DNA from: Acetivibrio thermocellus ATCC 27405
GTDB lineage: Bacteria; Bacillota; Clostridia; Acetivibrionales; Acetivibrionaceae
Assembly (NCBI RefSeq): GCF_000015865.1
Contig: NC_009012.1
Span: 620,001 to 684,000 of the forward strand
Length of the DNA stretch: 64,000 nt
Direction: 5' to 3'
Below the pieces are notes generated by a model. That model worked only from the letters and a program-made list of their open reading frames with translations. It was not told where the DNA came from and searched no databases. The translations under genes were made by a program, and so were the position numbers. Every line of letters starts with the position of its first letter. Position 1 is the first letter of the stretch. Of this stretch, positions 18,258-25,735 are shown in pieces.

Positions 18258-21200
18258 CTAGCTCTTTATAACCAAAAAAGTAATCAATTCAAAATCTTCA
18301 ATACCATCAAAAATTTTTTTCGGCATGGTGGTGCCGCCTTTGCTAAAGAGGCTGGCCACTCCAATCTCCTGCTTCTTGCCTATAATGTTTTCAATAGAAG
18401 TTTCCAACAAATCGGAATAATGTTTCATTTTACGACCATCATTGGTCTCTTTATTAAACTCCTCTACCAACTCTTTAAATACTTCTTTTTGTCCGGAACA
18501 TAGTTTTTTATAATAATCCAGTATCTTCTTTGCATGAAGGAAAGATAGCTTTACTTCCCCATCATCTGCGATATAAACCATATAGTAGGGAAATAAAGGG
18601 TTTTGCTCTTTGCTTTGCTGTTTCCCTTTGACTTGTCTAAGGGTAAAAATCACTCCTGGCTTTATAATATCTTTTACGCTTTCGTCTATCTTTGCAACAG
18701 CATACATTCCATTTGGTGCTTCATCCAAAAGCTTTCTGTTCTTTTTCATATATTCCATAAGTTCAATCTTAAAATCATTAAAGGTCAGGTCTGTTATCGA
18801 TATACCTCCAGATATATCTTCCAGGTCCACAACCTCTTTCTGCAGTCTTTCGAGCTGCTTCTTACGGTATTCAAGGTCTCTCATCTCTTTAACAGAGTCT
18901 GTTTCTATAATATTTTCCTCACCTGTGGCAGACACATCCAATAAAACCATCCTGCCCCTGACACGCTGCTGAAGGTTTATATATTCGTCCAAGTCTTTGG
19001 TAGCCCAAAAGTTTACTAATTTAACACATTGGTTTTTTGAACCTATACGGTCAATACGCCCGAACCTTTGTATAATTCTAACCGGATTCCAATGAATATC
19101 GTAATTTATCAAATAATCACAGTCCTGAAGGTTCTGTCCTTCAGATACACAATCCGTAGCAATAAGTATATCTATATACCTATCAACTTCGGGATATATC
19201 TTGGAACACTCCTTTGAAACTGGAGAGAACAATGTCAAAATGGTATTTATATCTGACATTTTAACCGTTTTTCTTAATTCCTTTGGTACAGGTAAATTGG
19301 AATGATTGTCGCCACTTCCTGTTACAACAGCTGAATAAATACCTTTTTTAGCAAAATAATCAGCCAAATTTTCATACAAATATCTGGCTGTATCAGCAAA
19401 GGCAGTAAATACTATAACCTTTTTGTTCCCTGGGTTTATTTGATTTTGTATTTTGTTTTCTATAATAGTCCTAAGTTCAATTAATTTGGCGTCCCTATCT
19501 GGTGTAATATTCATAGCTTCCAATAAAATGGTTTCGAGCTTGTCCTTATCCGACAGCAGGTCTTGTTTCCATTTGATAAGGTCCATATCTTGGAGCAATA
19601 CCTTTACATTGTTGCCAAACATGAGGCTTTCAAGCTCCGGGTCGTCTATATCAATATCATTGATATCCAATTCCGCATCATAATCAAACTGCCTTTTTTC
19701 TATGGCTTCAAGGGCCTTATCTATTTTATGGAGAATATTCTCAACAGTTATTGCGAAGGAATTGATGGAGCTTTCCAATCTTTTTAAAATGTTTACACGC
19801 ATAAGGCCAACTAAGCTTTGTTCCCTGTCTGTCTGTCTGAAGATACTTTTACTTGAGCCTACTACCATATCATATTTTTCTTCATAAGCAGCTCTTTTTT
19901 CAGGACGCACATAGGCCAATGGCGAATAGATACACAAGGTAAGTTTTTTTATAAGTCTGTTGATTTCTTCTATAGGAGGAAACTCTCCTTTGGCATCAAT
20001 TGCCGGATATCTGTTCTCAGGGGGTAGCCTGGTGGGAAACTTGCCTATCTCCTCTAAGTTATAATATTTTTCTATATGCTTTCTGGAACGGGCAATAGTC
20101 ACCGTATCCAGGAGTTTAAAATAATCTGTATCCATCATGTTAATAAAAGTTTCAGTGGTTCTTTCATGTTCAGGCAGTTCAGACCATTTGTTGAATACAG
20201 CTTGGGCTTTTCTGAGGATTATTTCAATACTATCAAGACCCACGTCCTTAAAAGCATCATCCCTGCCCTCAGTTATAAAAGCTATTTGGTTCTTGATATC
20301 ATTCATCCGGTTGTTCACAGGAGTTGCTGACAACATAAGCACCTTTGTTTTAACACCGGATTTTATAATGTCATTCATCAAGCGCTGATAACGAGTTACA
20401 CGCCCTTTGACCGGCGGATTATTCCTGAAGTTGTGGCTCTCATCTATTACAACAAGGTCATAGTTTGACCAGTTTAAGGTAGCAAGGTTAATCTCACCGG
20501 AATAGCCGCTTGTCCTGCTAAGATCAGTGTGGTTCAGAACATCGTAATTAAACCTGTCTGCAGCAAAAATATTGCGTTTATCATTTTGGGTATAAATGGT
20601 CCAGTTTTCACGAAGTTTCTTGGGTACGAGTACCAAAACCCTATCGTTTCTTAGTTCATAGTATTTAATTACAGCCAGTGCAGTAAAAGTTTTTCCAAGT
20701 CCCACACTGTCAGCTATAATGCAGCCATTGTACTTCTCGAGCTTATCAATTGCTCCCATAACGGCATCCTTCTGGAATCTATAAAGCTTATTCCAGATAA
20801 GGGTTTCTTTAAAGCCTGTACGGCTTTTCACAATGTTATCTTCGGTTAGCTCATCAAGGTAATCATAGAATATATTATAAAGAGTAACAAAGTAAATAAA
20901 CTCAGGTGTATTTTCTTTATATAGAATTCTCATTTGCTCAAGAACTTTATCTTTAACATCCTGAACAGCAGTATCATCCTCCCATAGTTCATTGAAGGAC
21001 TGTAAAAAATCAATAGTGTATTCCTTACCATACATACACATGTTATAGTCTAATCTATTAGAAGGAGTGATACCTAAACCATCAGTAGTAAAGTCAACAG
21101 TTCCATGAATTAAAACATTATCTTCAGGATTATCTATATAAACCAGTCTTGGTTGAGCAGGATTTGGCCGTCTTAGAGATTTTATTTCTGCTTTCTTTTC

Positions 21201-21527
21201 CAGCCACTCGGCACATTCCTTGGCTATGGCCGCCTGCTTCATTTCATTCCTTAGCTTTATTTCAAACTCATTGCCAGATATCTTTTTTTCAGGGTGACGA
21301 ACTATGTAATATTCCCTATAAAGTTCTTGGTCCTTGCGTACAAAAGTAGGCTCGGTAAAAATGAACCTCATACTATCTATCTTACTAAGTTCCTTTTTAA
21401 GTTCTTCATAAGCATAGATGGTAAAGTAAGCTGATATGATTGATAACTTTGAACCTTTACGTAATTCCGCCTTTAACTCATCTATAACCCTATACTTTTT
21501 ATTATCCAAAACCTTAGGTGGCCTCAT
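18258..21527 (-). CDS. PLD-like/SNF2-family helicase of the restriction operon
   Basis: 1089 residues. The N-terminus (about 1-160) resembles phospholipase D-type nuclease domains seen in front of helicases (LSIISAYFTIYAYEEL). The SF2/SNF2 core follows: motif I ADSVGLGKT (about 272-280), motif II VVIDESHNFRN (about 360), motif III MLSATPVNN, motif V ATDCVSEGQNLQ, motif VI IIQRFGRIDRIGS. The family is usually DNA-translocating ATPase rather than true helicase. It is not part of classical type III systems. Its place between the HTH gene and the DUF4391-like/mod/res genes says it works with them, perhaps as a second effector. Confidence 0.88.
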   Translation of the reverse strand: MRPPKVLDNKKYRVIDELKAELRKGSKLSIISAYFTIYAYEELKKELSKIDSMRFIFTEPTFVRKDQELYREYYIVRHPEKKISGNEFEIKLRNEMKQAAIAKECAEWLEKKAEIKSLRRPNPAQPRLVYIDNPEDNVLIHGTVDFTTDGLGITPSNRLDYNMCMYGKEYTIDFLQSFNELWEDDTAVQDVKDKVLEQMRILYKENTPEFIYFVTLYNIFYDYLDELTEDNIVKSRTGFKETLIWNKLYRFQKDAVMGAIDKLEKYNGCIIADSVGLGKTFTALAVIKYYELRNDRVLVLVPKKLRENWTIYTQNDKRNIFAADRFNYDVLNHTDLSRTSGYSGEINLATLNWSNYDLVVIDESHNFRNNPPVKGRVTRYQRLMNDIIKSGVKTKVLMLSATPVNNRMNDIKNQIAFITEGRDDAFKDVGLDSIEIILRKAQAVFNKWSELPEHERTTETFINMMDTDYFKLLDTVTIARSRKHIEKYYNLEEIGKFPTRLPPENRYPAIDAKGEFPPIEEINRLIKKLTLCIYSPLAYVRPEKRAAYEEKYDMVVGSSKSIFRQTDREQSLVGLMRVNILKRLESSINSFAITVENILHKIDKALEAIEKRQFDYDAELDINDIDIDDPELESLMFGNNVKVLLQDMDLIKWKQDLLSDKDKLETILLEAMNITPDRDAKLIELRTIIENKIQNQINPGNKKVIVFTAFADTARYLYENLADYFAKKGIYSAVVTGSGDNHSNLPVPKELRKTVKMSDINTILTLFSPVSKECSKIYPEVDRYIDILIATDCVSEGQNLQDCDYLINYDIHWNPVRIIQRFGRIDRIGSKNQCVKLVNFWATKDLDEYINLQQRVRGRMVLLDVSATGEENIIETDSVKEMRDLEYRKKQLERLQKEVVDLEDISGGISITDLTFNDFKIELMEYMKKNRKLLDEAPNGMYAVAKIDESVKDIIKPGVIFTLRQVKGKQQSKEQNPLFPYYMVYIADDGEVKLSFLHAKKILDYYKKLCSGQKEVFKELVEEFNKETNDGRKMKHYSDLLETSIENIIGKKQEIGVASLFSKGGTTMPKKIFDGIEDFELITFLVIKS

Positions 21528-21531
21528 ATAA

Positions 21532-21744
21532 TCAATCCCCCGACACTAATTTATCTGCCTCTCCATTCACTGTTTTTTTCTTAGCCTTACGTCTGTCTGC
21601 AGGTTTTTCCGCATCTTTGGGTATAACCCAAACATCACTAAGCTTGAATGCGCCCGGTATTCTGCCTTCTTCACAAAGTATCTGAACTCTCCGTCTTGAA
21701 ATATTCCACTTCTCAGCTATTTCCTTTGCTGATAAATAATCCAT
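21532..21744 (-). CDS. HTH regulator heading the restriction operon
   Basis: 70 residues. An excisionase/MerR-type HTH (SAKEIAEKWNISRRRVQILC then EEGRIPGAFK) ends in a basic tail. The first gene of the five-gene operon, 4 nt ahead of the helicase gene. The start was placed at the second of two adjacent ATG codons (21744), six nt after GGAGGTG. It probably controls expression of the operon, like C-proteins of other restriction systems, but that is inference. Confidence 0.72.
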   Translation of the reverse strand: MDYLSAKEIAEKWNISRRRVQILCEEGRIPGAFKLSDVWVIPKDAEKPADRRKAKKKTVNGEADKLVSGD

Positions 21745-21778
21745 CATAAACACCTCCGTTTCGGAAGTCCATGAATTT

Positions 21779-21807
21779 ATTATATTCCAACGTGCGAACA
21801 ATTGCAA
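21779..21807 (-). promoter_or_regulatory. Promoter of the type III restriction operon
   Basis: On the minus strand TTGCAA (21802-21807) and a perfect TATAAT (21779-21784) are 17 bp apart, ending 34 nt before the HTH gene start. Confidence 0.7.
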
Positions 21808-22187
21808 GAATTGATTAGCTTTTTATTCCAGAGGTTTCTATTCACTTTAAGAAAGTCAATACTCCAAAAGCGAACTCGATAGTTGCCCGCAAGGAATTTT
21901 ATATAAATTATTTGATAAAAAGGTAAAAACTAAATGCCGCAGGAAACACGATAAAATCGGATAAAACTTGAAAAAGGCTATTGACTATAGGTATTAGAGT
22001 ACGGTAATTTTATGTCAAATAAAAGAACTCTTTTCGTTTACACAGGGAAGCCCGATACAATCGACGCTGGTGAGAAATGAAAATATTGATTTTACAAGGG
22101 TTTCGAGATTAGCGGAAAAGAGCAATTGTCAAAGAAATTAAAATAACCTTTTCTTTGACACAGACTATTTTAAGGGAGGTTGGTGTT
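21808..22187 (+). other. Gene-free stretch before the resolvase
   Basis: About 380 nt with no supported gene. It contains two adjacent island motifs, CGATAAAATC (21949-21958) and CGGATAAAAC (21958-21967), sharing one base. This marks the return to original island sequence after the restriction cassette. Confidence 0.5.
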
Positions 22188-22784
22188 ATGGGAACGATAT
22201 ACGGCTATTGCAGATGTTCAACTGACGAGACCAGACAGGACATCGACCGGCAAAGACGGGAACTACGCAAACTCGGAGTGCAAGACGAAAACATATACTG
22301 GGAATACGTAAGCGGACGCAAACCAAATAAAGTTGAATGGTCGAGACTGGTAGAGAAATTAGATGTCGGTGATACCATCTGCACAACCGAGGTTTCAAGG
22401 ATTTCAAGGTCTACGAAAGAGCTATGCGAAATCATTGATTTGGCACAAGAAAAGCAGATAAAACTTGTAATAGGCAGCATTGTAATCGACTGCGGCAAAA
22501 ATGACCCGATGACAAAAGGGATGCTGCTGATGTGGTCAGTATTTGCCGAACTGGAAGCTGACCTGATAAGCCAGAGGGTCAAGAGTGGTATGCAAAATGC
22601 CAAGGCCAAAGGTGTTAAGATAGGCCGACCTAAAACATCGCTGGATAATCTGCCTGCTAATTTCATCCGGCACTATCCAAAATACAAGGCCGGAGACCTG
22701 ACACTCGTTGAGCTTGCTCGATTGTGTGGTATTAGCAGGCAGACAGCTTATAAGTATCGTACAATCTACGAGTGCAACGAATAA
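22188..22784 (+). CDS. Serine recombinase (resolvase/invertase)
   Basis: 198 residues. The resolvase catalytic domain starts at GYCRCSTDE, with the nucleophilic Ser following RC where most relatives have RVS. Active-site arginines are in RISRS and in the helix SQRVKSGMQ. A C-terminal HTH contains LVELARLCGISRQTAYKY. Small serine recombinases resolve cointegrates, invert segments or move small elements. The ATG at 22188 follows AAGGGAGG; the earlier in-frame ATG at 22155 has no such site. It precedes the three paralogue genes on the same strand and may share a transcript with them. Confidence 0.9.
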   Translation: MGTIYGYCRCSTDETRQDIDRQRRELRKLGVQDENIYWEYVSGRKPNKVEWSRLVEKLDVGDTICTTEVSRISRSTKELCEIIDLAQEKQIKLVIGSIVIDCGKNDPMTKGMLLMWSVFAELEADLISQRVKSGMQNAKAKGVKIGRPKTSLDNLPANFIRHYPKYKAGDLTLVELARLCGISRQTAYKYRTIYECNE

Positions 22785-22820
22785 AAGCCAATAAAACTGA
22801 TTTAAGGGAGGTCGTTAAGT

Positions 22821-23294
22821 GTGATTAAATCAACACTGTATTGCTTGGAGTGCCGGGAGTATGTGCCACTGCATCTACGTGATAATCACCCCTGTCCATC
22901 CGATAAAATCGCAGCCGTGGATAAGGAGATGACTGGCATTGTTGACAGGCTCTATGATATGGGTATTACACCAACTTGTGCAGTTTGGACCGCTACTAAA
23001 CAGAGCGACGACGAAATTGAATACCTGCTGACGGTGCAAATTGAGATTGAAAGTCAAGTGTGTCAGCCGGTGCTGGGGGATTTACCCACAGGCTGGGAAT
23101 ACCATTGGGAAAAAGACGCCTCGGATAAAATCAAGCTAAACAGCATTGCTTATGAGGAAATATGGTATGACTTTGGCTTTGATGGCGAAAGTTTGCAAGG
23201 ACGAATCAACGAGCTAATAAAAGACTTCGAGGGTTTCTTGGATACACGAGATTGCGATGCTGTGCAGGCTCTGATGCTGCTGTCGTATTGGTAA
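22821..23294 (+). CDS. Cys/His-knuckle island protein, copy 1
   Basis: 157 residues; not a family I recognise. The N-terminus has a possible zinc site C-x2-C (CLEC) then H-P-C about 17 residues on. Then follow a helical stretch GIVDRLYDMGI, a beta-rich middle, the motif LGDLPTGWEYHW and a C-terminal helix FEGFLDTRDCDAVQALMLL. It has the same architecture as the two following genes, so this is a tandem triplication. The GTG start at 22821 is supported by GGAGGT eight nt upstream. The gene contains two island motifs, CCGATAAAAT (22899) and CGGATAAAAT (23122). Possibly a small nucleic-acid-binding protein. Confidence 0.75.
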   Translation: MIKSTLYCLECREYVPLHLRDNHPCPSDKIAAVDKEMTGIVDRLYDMGITPTCAVWTATKQSDDEIEYLLTVQIEIESQVCQPVLGDLPTGWEYHWEKDASDKIKLNSIAYEEIWYDFGFDGESLQGRINELIKDFEGFLDTRDCDAVQALMLLSYW

Positions 23295-23310
23295 GAAAGG
23301 AGGTAAGAAG

Positions 23311-23793
23311 GTGAGCCAAAAGGATACATCTATTACACTTATTGAAAATACTTTTATCCGAGAGCCTTACTGCGTGCACTGTAAACAATGGACCCGGAAC
23401 CTCACTACTCATGATTGTCCGATAAAACACATCGTTACCGTTGATGGTCCACTCCGGGGTATAGTCGATAGGCTCTATAATCTCGGCATACAGCCTGCTG
23501 AAGCAACTTACGACCTCAACTGCTTTGATTTTAACGTCTATTGCGTCAAAATACATATTCCCCTAAATCAGCAATTAAACTGTGAAGTTCTGGGGGATTT
23601 ACCCGCAGGCTGGTATTATGGATGGGATGAGGAGACGGATAAAATCTGTATGCTCGGATACTTGGACTTTGAGTGCTATGTAGGGGCAAGAGCAAAAGAA
23701 AGAGTACGTGCTGTTGCACGGAAGTTTGAGAAGTTCTTGAGCAAAAAGGACCCCGCAGCAGTAAAAGCGATGCTACTACTCACGGGGGTGTAG
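23311..23793 (+). CDS. Cys/His-knuckle island protein, copy 2
   Basis: 160 residues, paralogue of the genes on either side. It shares C-x2-C (CVHC), H-D-C, GIVDRLYNLGI, LGDLPAGWYYGWD and the C-terminal FEKFLSKKDPAAVKAMLLLTG. The GTG start at 23311 follows AAAGGAGG. It is 16 nt after copy 1 and 3 nt before copy 3, so the three form one operon. The island motif CCGATAAAAC (23419) lies at the equivalent place to that in copy 1 but in another reading frame. It encodes P-I-K-H here and S-D-K-I in copy 1, so the DNA rather than the protein appears conserved. Confidence 0.75.
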   Translation: MSQKDTSITLIENTFIREPYCVHCKQWTRNLTTHDCPIKHIVTVDGPLRGIVDRLYNLGIQPAEATYDLNCFDFNVYCVKIHIPLNQQLNCEVLGDLPAGWYYGWDEETDKICMLGYLDFECYVGARAKERVRAVARKFEKFLSKKDPAAVKAMLLLTGV

Positions 23794-23796
23794 GCT

Positions 23797-24240
23797 ATGG
23801 ATGTGCTGGACGTCCAAACTTTAAGGGCTTACTGCCTGACTTGTAGAAAAATCGTAGATAGTAAACATACATGTCAAACATACCGTCAAGTGCTACTGGA
23901 TGCGGTCTTGGCTGGTATAGCCGAGAGACTCGATAATCTGGGTCTCAACCCTATAATGCTGACGTTCTACTTCGCAGAAAACCAGCCAAATACATACCGT
24001 TTACAGATAACTTTAACTCTTGCTGTCAGTTTATCTTGCGAAATATTGGGACCATTGCCCGCAGGCTGGAAGTATTGCTGGGATAGCAATACAGCATCTT
24101 CAATTGAGTATAATGACTGGCTGTGCGTTACGAAAGATTACGCAGAAGCAAGGTTAAAAACAGTTGTCAGAGAGTTTGAAAAATTCCTTGACGGTCGAGA
24201 TGCGGAGGGTATAATGGCTATGATACTGCTGACAGGTTAA
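23797..24240 (+). CDS. Cys/His-knuckle island protein, copy 3
   Basis: 147 residues, the most divergent of the three paralogues. It retains YCLTC, HTC, GIAERLDNLGL, LGPLPAGWKYCWD and FEKFLDGRDAEGIMAMILLTG. It lacks the internal island motif of the other two. An ATG start lies 3 nt after the stop of copy 2. It is followed at once by a hairpin whose loop carries the motif. No function can be assigned. The putative C-x2-C/H-x-C site suggests zinc binding. Confidence 0.74.
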   Translation: MDVLDVQTLRAYCLTCRKIVDSKHTCQTYRQVLLDAVLAGIAERLDNLGLNPIMLTFYFAENQPNTYRLQITLTLAVSLSCEILGPLPAGWKYCWDSNTASSIEYNDWLCVTKDYAEARLKTVVREFEKFLDGRDAEGIMAMILLTG

Positions 24241-24246
24241 TATGAA

Positions 24247-24278
24247 AAGCAGGAGCTGCGGATAAAATGCTCCTGCTT
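24247..24278. repeat. Hairpin with island motif in the loop (1)
   Basis: AAGCAGGAGC (24247-24256) pairs perfectly with GCTCCTGCTT (24269-24278). The 12-nt loop contains CGGATAAAAT. It starts 6 nt after the third paralogue and may act as its terminator, although no strong T-run follows. Confidence 0.75.
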
Positions 24279-24319
24279 AAAAAATTTCTTCCTTAATATA
24301 TTAGGGGTTTTTAGCTTTC

Positions 24320-24345
24320 GGCCTATGATGTTTTTATCATAGGCC
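24320..24345. repeat. Hairpin (2), 10-bp stem
   Basis: GGCCTATGAT (24320-24329) pairs perfectly with ATCATAGGCC (24336-24345) around the loop GTTTTT. The middle member of a three-hairpin cluster. Confidence 0.7.
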
Positions 24346-24371
24346 CTTAATTCTGAAACTGCCGTAGAACA

Positions 24372-24412
24372 AAAGACCTTACAGGTCGGATAAAACCGCC
24401 TGTAAGGTCTTT
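24372..24412. terminator. Hairpin with island motif in the loop (3), terminator of the right HTH gene
   Basis: AAAGACCTTACAGG (24372-24385) pairs perfectly with its complement at 24399-24412. Inside, CGG/CCG add three pairs and leave the loop ATAAAA, so the loop is the motif CGGATAAAAC. On the minus strand a TTTTGTT run follows, which suits a terminator for the gene ending at 24418. Confidence 0.8.
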
Positions 24413-24417
24413 CGCCA

Positions 24418-24663
24418 TCATACCTGAACCTTTAGTGAGTGCTTGTATTCAGCGTAGTGGTCGCTCAACACATAGTCGATAACGCTTTTCTTCGGAATCA
24501 GGTAACTACCCCGGATGTAAAAGTGCTTGACTCGATTGGCTCTTATTAGCTTACGTGCAGTGGTGTCGCCGATACTTCCAAGCATTTGACGAAATTGTTC
24601 AAGTGTCACTAAATCAGGATAGTCCTTATACAGCTCTTTGTAATAGGCTCTGTTTTTCACCAT
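24418..24663 (-). CDS. Excisionase-like HTH protein (right copy)
   Basis: 81 residues; HTH of the excisionase/MerR type. YPDLVTLEQFRQMLGSIGD is followed by TTARKLIRANRVKHFYIRG and SYLIPKKSVIDYV. It is a paralogue of the gene at 7359-7568, so the island has one such gene at each end. The ATG at 24663 follows AAAGGAGCTGACTAAT. Likely a recombination directionality factor or regulator of excision. Confidence 0.75.
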   Translation of the reverse strand: MVKNRAYYKELYKDYPDLVTLEQFRQMLGSIGDTTARKLIRANRVKHFYIRGSYLIPKKSVIDYVLSDHYAEYKHSLKVQV

Positions 24664-24730
24664 ATTAGTCAGCTCCTTTTAAAATTATTTGTCAGTGGTA
24701 GTGGCTGACTATTACATGTTTTGATTGCTC

Positions 24731-24842
24731 TTTGGAGGGGGTGGGGAGTATCCCTCCGCATCCCTCCTAATATCCCTCCAAAGGGAAATTTTTGTTTCAA
24801 AATGCAGGTTTTCAAGGAAGCCCGTAATGGTCGGATAAAACT
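24731..24842 (+). repeat. Right-end repeats of the island
   Basis: Three ATCCCTCC copies (24750, 24760, 24772) plus one inverted copy within TTTGGAGGGG (24731) precede GGTCGGATAAAACT (CGGATAAAAC at 24832-24841). The same order appears at the left end (5530-5584). Candidate integrase arm or accessory-protein sites. Confidence 0.6.
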
Positions 24843-24942
24843 CCTCGAAGCTGCCTGCAACCCTTGATTTTATGCGGTTTTCTCGGTCTCTAAATTCCTA
24901 ATCGTTCCACTCCGTTCCTAAAGGTTCTTTTTGACTGATAGA

Positions 24943-24997
24943 ACTCAAAATCAAGCGCCCACAAAGCGTGCCGGTTCGAGTCCGGCCAGCGGCACCA
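24943..24997 (+). pseudogene. 3' half of a tRNA-Leu gene at the right end of the island
   Basis: This begins with the core ACTCAAAATC. It continues through a variable arm (GCGCCCACAAAGCGT), a T arm GCCGGTTCGAGTCCGGC, an acceptor strand CAGCGGC and an encoded CCA. No matching 5' half (GCCGCTG...) is adjacent. The acceptor does not pair with the 5' half at 5416 (GCCGAAG), so the two halves do not come from one gene. It marks the right attachment site. Confidence 0.85.
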
Positions 24998-25009
24998 GAT
25001 AAAAGAAAC

Positions 25010-25042
25010 CAAGGATTTCGATAATGGAATCCTTGTTTTTTT
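25010..25042 (+). terminator. Terminator after the tRNA-Leu 3' half
   Basis: CAAGGATT (25010-25017) pairs with AATCCTTG (25028-25035), followed by seven T. It is the original host terminator of the interrupted tRNA. Confidence 0.85.
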
Positions 25043-25073
25043 ATTATTATTAAAAGAAAGTGAGGTTACTTAT

Positions 25074-25538
25074 ATACCTAATACTAATTGGTCCATATTA
25101 AGTAGTCAACAACTTGGCAGATATGCTGAATATTATTCGAAAATGGAATTTGCCTCTTATGGATTTGAAGTATATACATCAGAAGTAGATGATCATGGAA
25201 TAGATTTCATCGCTAAAACGAAATCTGGTGTTTTCCTTGAAATTCAGGTGAAATCAATTCGTAAACTGAGCTATGTATTTGTACAAAAAGAAAAATGGAA
25301 TATTGAGAGCCCCAATACATATTTAGCACTGTTAATATTTGAAGATGGCAAGTTTCCTGAATCTTACCTGATTCCGGCAACGGCATGGAAAACCCCTAAT
25401 GAATTATTTTGTGACAGGGATTATGTTGGCTTGAAAAGCAAGCTGGAATATGGGCTGAATATTTCAAAGAAAAATATGAAATTGCTGCAGGAGTATAAAA
25501 TGGAAGATGTAATAAAGGATTGCAAGGTTAAATTCTAA
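25074..25538 (+). CDS. Restriction-endonuclease-like protein (host gene next to the island)
   Basis: 154 residues. The Asp and Glu-x-Lys arrangement (DDHGIDFIAKT, then VFLEIQVKSIRK) matches a PD-(D/E)xK nuclease fold of small solitary proteins often annotated as group I intron endonuclease-like or DUF4365-like. The first ATG is at 25143. The coding pattern clearly continues upstream (NWSILSSQQLGRYAEYYSK), which is the usual N-terminus of this family as I remember it. No ATG/GTG/TTG lies in that stretch. ATA at 25074 is 8 nt after GTGAGG and is used here as the likely start. It lies directly downstream of the island's right attachment site. Substrate unknown. Confidence 0.7.
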   Translation: MPNTNWSILSSQQLGRYAEYYSKMEFASYGFEVYTSEVDDHGIDFIAKTKSGVFLEIQVKSIRKLSYVFVQKEKWNIESPNTYLALLIFEDGKFPESYLIPATAWKTPNELFCDRDYVGLKSKLEYGLNISKKNMKLLQEYKMEDVIKDCKVKF

Positions 25539-25735
25539 AGGCAGGTTAAATACCGGTGCTGTCGGCGACATACGAAAAAACGTGACAGAAGCTCGTAGAT
25601 GAAACGAAAAAATCATAGAACCTTAGTTGAACTTTTATTTATGAATATTTTTTATGATTTTATAAAGTCTTATGTCATTTTACTTTTTATTTTATATTAT
25701 GCAGTATGGATATTATGTTCAGGAGTTGAATTTAG

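Larger units (their letters stand above)
5447..24952. mobile_element. tRNA-Leu-associated integrative island carrying a type III R-M operon
   Basis: About 19.5 kb between tRNA-Leu-derived copies of ACTCAAAATC at 5447-5456 and 24943-24952. A third copy lies in the intact tRNA-Leu (5630-5639). Contents: tyrosine integrase, two excisionase-like HTH proteins, methyltransferase, XRE repressor, IS66, restriction operon, serine resolvase and a three-gene paralogue array. I see no relaxase, type IV secretion, capsid, terminase or replication gene, so it is best called a genomic (defence) island rather than an ICE or prophage. The left and right ends share the order ATCCCTCC repeats then GGTCGGATAAAACT. 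Whether 5460-5598 belongs to this element or to an older, deleted relative is unclear. Confidence 0.75.

Noticed and set aside
24247-24412. CRISPR array
   Set aside because: The three hairpins have different stems and spacings; there is no repeated unit with spacers and no cas gene.
5447-24952. Prophage or ICE
   Set aside because: No capsid, terminase, portal, relaxase, coupling protein or replication genes are present.
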